This document shows, in pieces, positions 59,163 to 64,000 of a DNA stretch of 64,000 nt. The position numbers were made by a program, and so were the translations under genes. The notes under the pieces are model-generated. The model did not search any database. It was given only the letters and a program-made list of their open reading frames with translations, and was not told where the DNA came from. Within the stretch, counting starts at the first letter, position 1. Each line of letters opens with the position of its first letter. The DNA is from Planctomycetota bacterium (GTDB taxonomy: Bacteria > Planctomycetota > UBA1135 > GCA-002686595): positions 53,853 to 117,852 of the forward strand of contig JACRIN010000030.1 of NCBI GenBank assembly GCA_016220085.1, written 5' to 3'.

Positions 59163-59182
59163 ATCCTTCTGTTTTCACGAGC

Positions 59183-60013
59183 TCACCAACGCCATCCGTT
59201 CGCTCCGTCCGACCCTCTCGACCCTGTCGAGTCGGCCGGATCGAACCAGTTCTGCACGACGCCGTCGCCGAACACCGCGCCGTCCGCGCACCACGCGAGG
59301 CGCCCGAAACCGTGGGCGCTCGCCGGTTCCACGGCGCTGTACCGAGCGAGGCGCTGCCAGTCGGTCGCCCCGTCCGTCTCGCGCGCGCCGTCCGGCAACA
59401 CGAGCGACGCACCGGACGCGTCGCGGACGAAGCGCTCGGGCGCCTGCACGGCGAACGACGCGGTCACGAGCCCGTCGACCGCCGCGGCGCGCGCGCGGCC
59501 GTCGCCGTGGCTGTAGAAGACGATCGCGGTGTGACGCGCGGGGCAGAGCGCCTTGCCGAAGCGCACGAAGTCGCGCACGAGCTTCGGATCGCCGGTGTTC
59601 GCCTGCTAGCGGCCGCGCTTGGCCGCGGGGAGCCGGTTGCCGCCGTCGAGGCGCTCGAAGCGCTCGCGGCCGAGTCGGAAGAGCCGGGTGTCGGCGAAGT
59701 CCTCGCCGAGCGCGCTCTCGCCCTTCGCCCAGCGCGGGCTGCGATCGATCAGCAGCACGAGCTCGATGCCCGCCGTCTCGACGAGTCCGAGCTGCATCGC
59801 GGCGCGGTCGCCGATCAGCGTTTCCTCGCTCGAGTTATCGCCGGCGCCGTGGTCGAGCACGGTCCATTCGGCCTGGATGGGTGCGGGCGGAGCGGGGGCT
59901 TGGGGGGGAGCGTCGGGGAGTGCAGAGTCTCGCAGAGGCGCCGCGGGGCGCCCCGGTACCGTCGCAAAAGCGCGCGCGACCGGCCCTGGCGGCCCAGAAA
60001 AGGCCGATCCCAC
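59183..60013 (-). pseudogene. Broken C11 (clostripain)-like peptidase gene
   Basis: Two minus-strand pieces are in the same frame, separated by an in-frame TAG at about 59609-59607. The first piece has EWTVLDHGAGDNSSEETL, then GIELVLLIDRSPRWAKGESA and FADTRLFRLGRERFERLDGG. The second continues NTGDPKLVRDFVRFGKALCP, then HTAIVFYSHGDGRA. That resembles C11-type cysteine peptidases with the catalytic His in YSHGDG. The downstream Asp-Ala-Cys segment that should hold the catalytic Cys is missing; the frame jumps to C-terminal-like sequence (ATDWQRLARYSAVEPASAHG). There is no signal peptide. A pseudogene by both the stop and the loss of the nucleophile. Confidence 0.6.
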
Positions 60014-60498
60014 TCGGGCGTGAGCTCTCGGGCCCGAAAAGCGACCCGCGCTTCAAGATCCCGTCATCCGGCTGTCGAACCACATCTTCGCTTAGGAATG
60101 CCCAAATCGCTCGGGAGCTCGCGTGTGTGGGGAGCGGGTGAAGTGGGCTGCGGTCTTTCAAACATCTCGACGGACGACGGCGCGCCTTCGGGCTGCCGGC
60201 GGCCGGGGAATGAGGGGATTGAGGGGGGCGGGAGCTTCCGACGACCGACGCGGCGCGCAAGCCCGGCGTTCGGCCGCGCGGCGCCACGGCCCCCCCCGGC
60301 GGTTCGAGGACGGACCGTCGCAAGGTCGCCCGTGGGAGAGCCTGCTCGGCTCCGTACCCGCGTGCGAGCGCGCCACGCGACCACGTGCCAAGGGTCGCGC
60401 GGAGAGCTCGCAGCGCGGATCGAGCGGCTCCAACGTCCCCACCGGTTTCCAGAAGCCATCGACTGACAAGCTCACCACCAAGGACGAACGACAACCCC
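60014..60498. other. Leader region of flagellin 4
   Basis: No gene in 485 bp. GGGCCCGAAAAG near 60030 and GAGGGGATTGAGGGGGG near 60213 are the only simple-sequence features. The ribosome region is CCAAGGACGAACGACAA before the ATG at 60499. No sigma-54 or sigma-28 match was seen, so the flagellin promoters may follow another consensus. Confidence 0.35.
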
Positions 60499-61317
60499 AT
60501 GGGACTTCGAGTCAACACCAACGTCGCTGCGATGACCGCGCAGCGCAACCTCGGCGCCGTCACCGGCCGACTGCAAGGCAACTTCGCGCGCCTATCCTCC
60601 GGCCTGCGCATCGCGACCGCGGCCGACGACGCCGCCGGCCTCGGCATTTCCGAGCGCATGCGCGCGCAGATTCGCTCCTACTCCACCGCCGGTCGCAACG
60701 CGCAGGACGGTGTCTCGCTCGCGCAGACCGCCGAAGGCGCGATGCAGGAGACCAGCAACATCCTGACCCGCATGCGCGAGCTCGCGGTGCAAGCCGCCAA
60801 CGGCACGCTGACCACGACCGACCGCGCGACGCTGGACACCGAGTTCCAAGCGCTGCTCTCCGAAGTCGACCGGATCTCCAGTCAGACGACGTTCAACGGC
60901 GTGCAACTGCTCGACGGCTCTTCGACCGGCGTCTCGGTCCAGGTCGGCATCAACGCGAGCGAGACGATCTCCGTCGCGCTGCAGGACGCGAGCTCCAGCA
61001 CGCTCGGCATCTCCGGCGAGGACGTCACGAGCGTCACCAACGCCAACACCGCGATCGGAGTGATCGACACGGCGATCGACACGGTCACCGGCGCGCGCGG
61101 CGACCTCGGTGCGGCACAAAACCGGCTGACCAGCACGATCGCGAGCATCACCAACACCCGCGAGAACCTGTCGGCCGCGGAAAGCCGCATCCGCGACGTC
61201 GACGTGGCGCTCGAGACCAGCGACCTGACCCGTAACTCGATCCTGCAGCAAGCCGCAGTCTCGATCTTGTCGCAGGCGAACGTGCAGCCGCAGCTCGCGC
61301 TCACGCTGCTGCAGTAG
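60499..61317 (+). CDS. fliC: Flagellin 4 (short D0/D1-only type)
   Basis: 272 residues from the ATG at 60499; the open frame upstream is not conserved with the other copies. [19 protein letters not shown] at the start; [20 protein letters not shown] and [20 protein letters not shown] at the end. The short central part is [20 protein letters not shown]. No D2/D3. Ser/Thr are frequent in the centre ([16 protein letters not shown]), possible glycosylation sites. Followed by a 12-bp stem-loop at 61345, then fliD. Confidence 0.97.
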   Translation: MGLRVNTNVAAMTAQRNLGAVTGRLQGNFARLSSGLRIATAADDAAGLGISERMRAQIRSYSTAGRNAQDGVSLAQTAEGAMQETSNILTRMRELAVQAANGTLTTTDRATLDTEFQALLSEVDRISSQTTFNGVQLLDGSSTGVSVQVGINASETISVALQDASSSTLGISGEDVTSVTNANTAIGVIDTAIDTVTGARGDLGAAQNRLTSTIASITNTRENLSAAESRIRDVDVALETSDLTRNSILQQAAVSILSQANVQPQLALTLLQ

Positions 61318-61344
61318 CAAAGCGTTCGCGCAGTTCCTGACATT

Positions 61345-61372
61345 CGCGGGCCTCGCTCCGGCGGGGCTCGCG
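61345..61372 (+). terminator. Stem-loop after flagellin 4
   Basis: A 12-bp stem (CGCGGGCCTCGC with GCGGGGCTCGCG, two G.U pairs) closes a TCCG loop, 28 bp past the flagellin stop, followed by TCGTTTCC. It probably separates flagellin 4 from fliD. Confidence 0.5.
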
Positions 61373-61500
61373 TCGTTTCCGGAAAGACCTTCCGGCGGGC
61401 GCTTCTCGCGCGAAGTCCTTGCGCGCACTTCGTTCGCGCGCCGTGTCGCGGAAAGAGCGCGGATAAAGGCGAGCTCGCGCTCACGCGCTTCCACGACCGC

Positions 61501-61536
61501 TCCGATAACTGCCGCGGCGATCCGTCTTCGGACGGA
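61501..61536 (+). promoter_or_regulatory. Possible sigma-28-like -10 element and UUCG hairpin in the fliD leader
   Basis: TCCGATAA at 61501-61508 differs from the sigma-28 -10 (GCCGATAA) at one base, but no TAAA-type -35 is found at the right distance. Just downstream TCCGTC-TTCG-GACGGA (61521-61536) forms a 6-bp hairpin with a stable UUCG tetraloop, 14 nt before the fliD ATG, where it could affect ribosome access. Confidence 0.3.
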
Positions 61537-61549
61537 GCCGAGCACAACC

Positions 61550-63025
61550 ATGGCAAGCCCGATCACGATTGGCGGTCTAGGCAGCGGACTCGACACGAAG
61601 GCGATCATCGATGCGTTGATGGCCGTCGAGGCGATCCCGATCCAGCAGCTCGAGGACCGCAAGGAACTCGATCAGAAGAAACTGACGTTGATCGGCACGC
61701 TGAAGGGGCTCGTCAACACGCTTCGCGACAAGGCGAAGTCGCTGTCGACCATGGGCGAGTTCTTGAGCTACAGCGCGACGATCAGCGATCAGGCCGCCGC
61801 CAACGTCAGCGCGTCCTCGACCGCCGTCGCCGGCGCGCACACGCTGGTGGTGCAGAGCTTGGCCGCATCCGATCGCTGGGCTTTCGACCCGGTCACCGAC
61901 GCCGATGCGGATCTCGCGACGGTCAACGGGCAGACGCTGTCGTTCGACTACGACGGACAGTCCTACTCGATCAGCGTGAACGCGGCGACTTCGAGCCTGA
62001 CCGAGATCGCTTCGGCGATCAACGGCGCGACCGGCGGAGAGGTCGACGCGAGCGTCGTGCAGACGAGCGACATCGGCACCGGCACGTACGAGCTCGTCAT
62101 GGCCGGCGGCCAAGCGGGCACCGCGTACCGCATCTCGAACATCACGAGCAACATCACGGGCCTGACGATCGACGGAACCGGCCCGACCGGCCAGACCGCC
62201 GGCAGCACGAACAACATCATCGTCGGCACCAACGCGATCGCTGTGATCGACGGTCAGACGATCTCTCGCGCGACCAACGACTTCGCGAACGTGATCCCGG
62301 GCGTCAGCATCACCGCGCTCGAAGCCGATCCGCTGACGACGCACTCGATCACGGTCGAAGGCGACAAAACGGCGATCAAGGCCAAGATCAAGGGCTTCGT
62401 CGACACGTTCAACGAGCTCGCGAAGTTCGTCGCCAAGCAGAACACGTACGACGAGGAAGCCGGGCCGGGCGGCGAGCTCTTCGGCGATCCGATCATGCGG
62501 ACGGTGACCTCGACGGTGCGCAGCGCGCTGTTCAGCCAGTCGGCGAGCCAGGTCGCGAGCGACACCGCCGGCTTTGGAACGCTACGCCTGCTCGGCATCG
62601 AGCTGCAGAGCGACGGTTCGTTGAAGATCAACGACACCAAGCTCGACGACAAGCTCGACGAAGACCCCAACGCGTTCGCCGAGCTGTTCGTCGACAGCGA
62701 CGGTTTCGACAACGGCGGAGCCGCTGTCGGCACGCCGGCCTACTACATCGACCAAAGCGCGGACTCGGGCCTGATGGACGACCTCGTTCGCGAGATCGAT
62801 CGCGTCGTCAAGAGCTACCAGAGCTCCAGCGGCAGCTTCTCGAAGGGCATCTTCGACGCCCGCACCGACGCCTTGAACGCGAACATGAAGCTCTACACCG
62901 ATCAGATCGAGGCGAAGGAGCGTCGCTTGACGGTCTTCGAGCAACAGCTCACGTCCAAGTTCGCCGCATTGGAGAGCGCGATGGCGCAGCTCCAGAGCCA
63001 ACAGGCTTACCTCGGCTCTCTCTGA
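61550..63025 (+). CDS. fliD: Flagellar filament cap protein FliD (HAP2)
   Basis: 491 residues, normal length. The N-terminal D0/D1 block is SPITIGGLGSGLDTKAIIDA with AVEAIPIQQLEDRKELDQK. FliD_N continues to about 110 (VAGAHTLVVQSLAASD). The C-terminal FliD_C has FVDTFNELAKFVAKQNTYDE, FGTLRLLGIELQSDGSLKIN and the end helix LTVFEQQLTSKFAALESAM followed by LQSQQAYLGSL. It caps the filament and promotes flagellin folding. fliS follows after 11 bp. Confidence 0.97.
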   Translation: MASPITIGGLGSGLDTKAIIDALMAVEAIPIQQLEDRKELDQKKLTLIGTLKGLVNTLRDKAKSLSTMGEFLSYSATISDQAAANVSASSTAVAGAHTLVVQSLAASDRWAFDPVTDADADLATVNGQTLSFDYDGQSYSISVNAATSSLTEIASAINGATGGEVDASVVQTSDIGTGTYELVMAGGQAGTAYRISNITSNITGLTIDGTGPTGQTAGSTNNIIVGTNAIAVIDGQTISRATNDFANVIPGVSITALEADPLTTHSITVEGDKTAIKAKIKGFVDTFNELAKFVAKQNTYDEEAGPGGELFGDPIMRTVTSTVRSALFSQSASQVASDTAGFGTLRLLGIELQSDGSLKINDTKLDDKLDEDPNAFAELFVDSDGFDNGGAAVGTPAYYIDQSADSGLMDDLVREIDRVVKSYQSSSGSFSKGIFDARTDALNANMKLYTDQIEAKERRLTVFEQQLTSKFAALESAMAQLQSQQAYLGSL

Positions 63026-63036
63026 ACCACCACACC

Positions 63037-63423
63037 ATGAATCACCAATCCGCACTCGACACGTATCGTCGCGACTCGATCGAGAACGCGCCGCCGCTCA
63101 AGCTCGTGCGCATGCTCTACCAGGGCGCGATCCGTTTCCTCGATCGCGCGATGGCGTGCGAGGCCAAGGATCCGCGCTCGCAGTTCGTGCACTGGCTCGA
63201 CCGGGCGGATGCGATCGTCTCCGAGCTGCGCGTTTCGCTCGAGAAGAGCCACGCACCGGAAGTGTCCGACAACCTGGAACAGCTCTACCTGTTCTGCGAG
63301 AGCGAGATGCAGCGAGCGATGAACGAGCGCGATCCGTCGACGCTGCCCGCGGTGCGCAAGGTCTTGTCGCAACTGCTCGAGGCGTGGACGTTGATCGAGG
63401 TCCGCCAGAGCAAGGGCCAGTGA
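63037..63423 (+). CDS. fliS: Flagellin export chaperone FliS
   Basis: 128 residues, normal length. The FliS motif DTYRRDSIENAPPLKLVRML with YQGAIRFLDRAM is at residues 8-40. The rest is a four-helix bundle (HWLDRADAIVSELRVSLEKS, NLEQLYLFCESEMQRAMNE). FliS binds the C-terminal D0 of flagellin and prevents premature polymerisation. Confidence 0.95.
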   Translation: MNHQSALDTYRRDSIENAPPLKLVRMLYQGAIRFLDRAMACEAKDPRSQFVHWLDRADAIVSELRVSLEKSHAPEVSDNLEQLYLFCESEMQRAMNERDPSTLPAVRKVLSQLLEAWTLIEVRQSKGQ

Positions 63424-63433
63424 CGAGGCACGG

Positions 63434-63793
63434 GTGAGCGACTCGTTGCGAGGTTTCACGGGGCTGCAGAAGCGTCTGACCGAGCTCGTGACCGCGCTCG
63501 AGCGCGGCGACGTCGATCCGCGCGCGCTCGAGGGCGTGCTGTACTCGGTGCGGATCGAGTTCGAGCGGCTCCAGTCGAACGCTTTCGGCCTCCACGCGCG
63601 CACCCCGGGCGAGAATCAGAGCCACGAAGGCGCCGCACGCGAAGTTCAACGCTTGGTCGCGGTCGCGCTCCAGCTCGCCGCCAAACGCCGCGACGAGGTC
63701 GCGTTCGAGCTCGATCGCACGCGCGAAGCGAAGCAGCGCCTCGGCTTCTACCGCGACGCGTCGACCGGCGATTCCTGCGACATCGCGGGCTGA
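63434..63793 (+). CDS. Small helical protein, probable FliT-like chaperone
   Basis: 119 residues from the GTG at 63434. All helical (LQKRLTELVTALERGDVDPR, GAAREVQRLVAVALQLAAKR and DEVAFELDRTREAKQRLGFY). FliT homologues follow fliS, and size and helicity fit, but FliT conservation is low, so the call is positional. Its last 46 bp overlap the end of the convergent gene entering from the right. Confidence 0.6.
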   Translation: MSDSLRGFTGLQKRLTELVTALERGDVDPRALEGVLYSVRIEFERLQSNAFGLHARTPGENQSHEGAAREVQRLVAVALQLAAKRRDEVAFELDRTREAKQRLGFYRDASTGDSCDIAG

Positions 63794-64000
63794 ATCCGCC
63801 GACTCGAAGGCAGCGATAGGACCGACGCGTCGGCCGGAGGAAGTGCCGCGACGCGCGCTGCCGCGTCGTCCGCGGTCCAGCGGCGGCCGACGATCACGCG
63901 CACGGGCTCGATCACGTCCGTGTAGCGGTTCGCGCGCACGTTGTCGAAGAACGTGGAGTTGATCTCGTGGCCCTTGCGGGCGATCGACGCGCCGCTCTTG
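63748..64000 (-). CDS. C-terminal part of an unknown protein (enters from the right edge)
   Basis: Reading the minus strand from the window end, the frame is open for about 83 codons to a TAG at 63750-63748. The visible part begins KSGASIARKGHEINSTFFDN, continues VRANRYTDVIEPVRVIVGRR and ends after a Ala/Pro/Ser-rich tail. No family is recognised. It overlaps the FliT-like gene tail to tail by 46 bp. Codon use is like the neighbours, which supports coding, but identity is open. Confidence 0.5.
   Translation of the reverse strand, partial: KSGASIARKGHEINSTFFDNVRANRYTDVIEPVRVIVGRRWTADDAAARVAALPPADASVLSLPSSRRIQPAMSQESPVDASR

Overview
The window is GC-rich chromosomal DNA of a flagellated bacterium, most likely a member of the Planctomycetes (inference). 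The pointers are a Ser/Thr kinase with a membrane-anchored TPR tail next to a planctomycete-style ECF sigma factor, a sigma factor fused to carboxypeptidase-regulatory-like repeats, TPR/GT-C membrane proteins, and several very short flagellins. About 45 kb is flagellar. No tRNA, rRNA, CRISPR array or insertion sequence was recognised.

Left block (1-17.4 kb, + strand): after a partial secreted beta-propeller gene come fliK-flgD-flgE, a 17-bp stem-loop, then flgF-flgG-flgA-flgH-flgI-flgJ(N-terminal domain only)-flgN-flgK-flgL, a small FliE-like protein, an Eis-like acetyltransferase and a TMTC-like GT-C/TPR membrane protein. Middle block (17.4-32.5 kb): gmhA, an XRE regulator, rmuC, a divergent ECF-sigma/Ser-Thr-kinase pair, a small acidic protein, a 1200-residue sigma-TM-repeat fusion, a sigma-less paralogue of its extracytoplasmic part, and ispG. 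A frameshifted relic of the 3' end of ispG lies between the two repeat proteins and records how the locus was duplicated.

Right block (32.5-55.4 kb, - strand, transcribed right to left): a degenerate NtrC-type regulator, a degenerate histidine kinase, a receiver/RsbW-like fusion, three envelope proteins of unknown role, an intact histidine kinase/sigma-54 activator pair (FlrB/FlrC type), flgB-flgC-fliE-fliF-fliG-fliH-fliI-fliJ, a MotE-like protein, motA, two motB paralogues, fliL-fliM-fliN, and a second TMTC-like GT-C/TPR protein followed by a terminator. Many junctions are ATGA/GTGA/TGATG overlaps, so most of this is translated as coupled units. The filament module (55.6-63.8 kb, + strand) holds four flagellin genes, interrupted by a broken C11-type peptidase gene, then fliD, fliS and a FliT-like gene. 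The export-gate genes fliP/Q/R, flhA and flhB and the sigma-28 gene are absent and must lie elsewhere.

Most unusual points: (1) a regulator pair beside the flagellins in which both members have lost catalytic residues (kinase without the phospho-acceptor His; activator without receiver Asp, intact Walker A or GAFTGA loop), with a good sigma-54 promoter between them; (2) three coupled envelope proteins embedded in the flagellar operon; (3) the membrane-tethered sigma factor with its duplicated sensor and the ispG relic; (4) both flagellar operons ending in a TMTC-like glycosyltransferase candidate; (5) two MotB proteins for one MotA, one with a very His-rich N-terminus.
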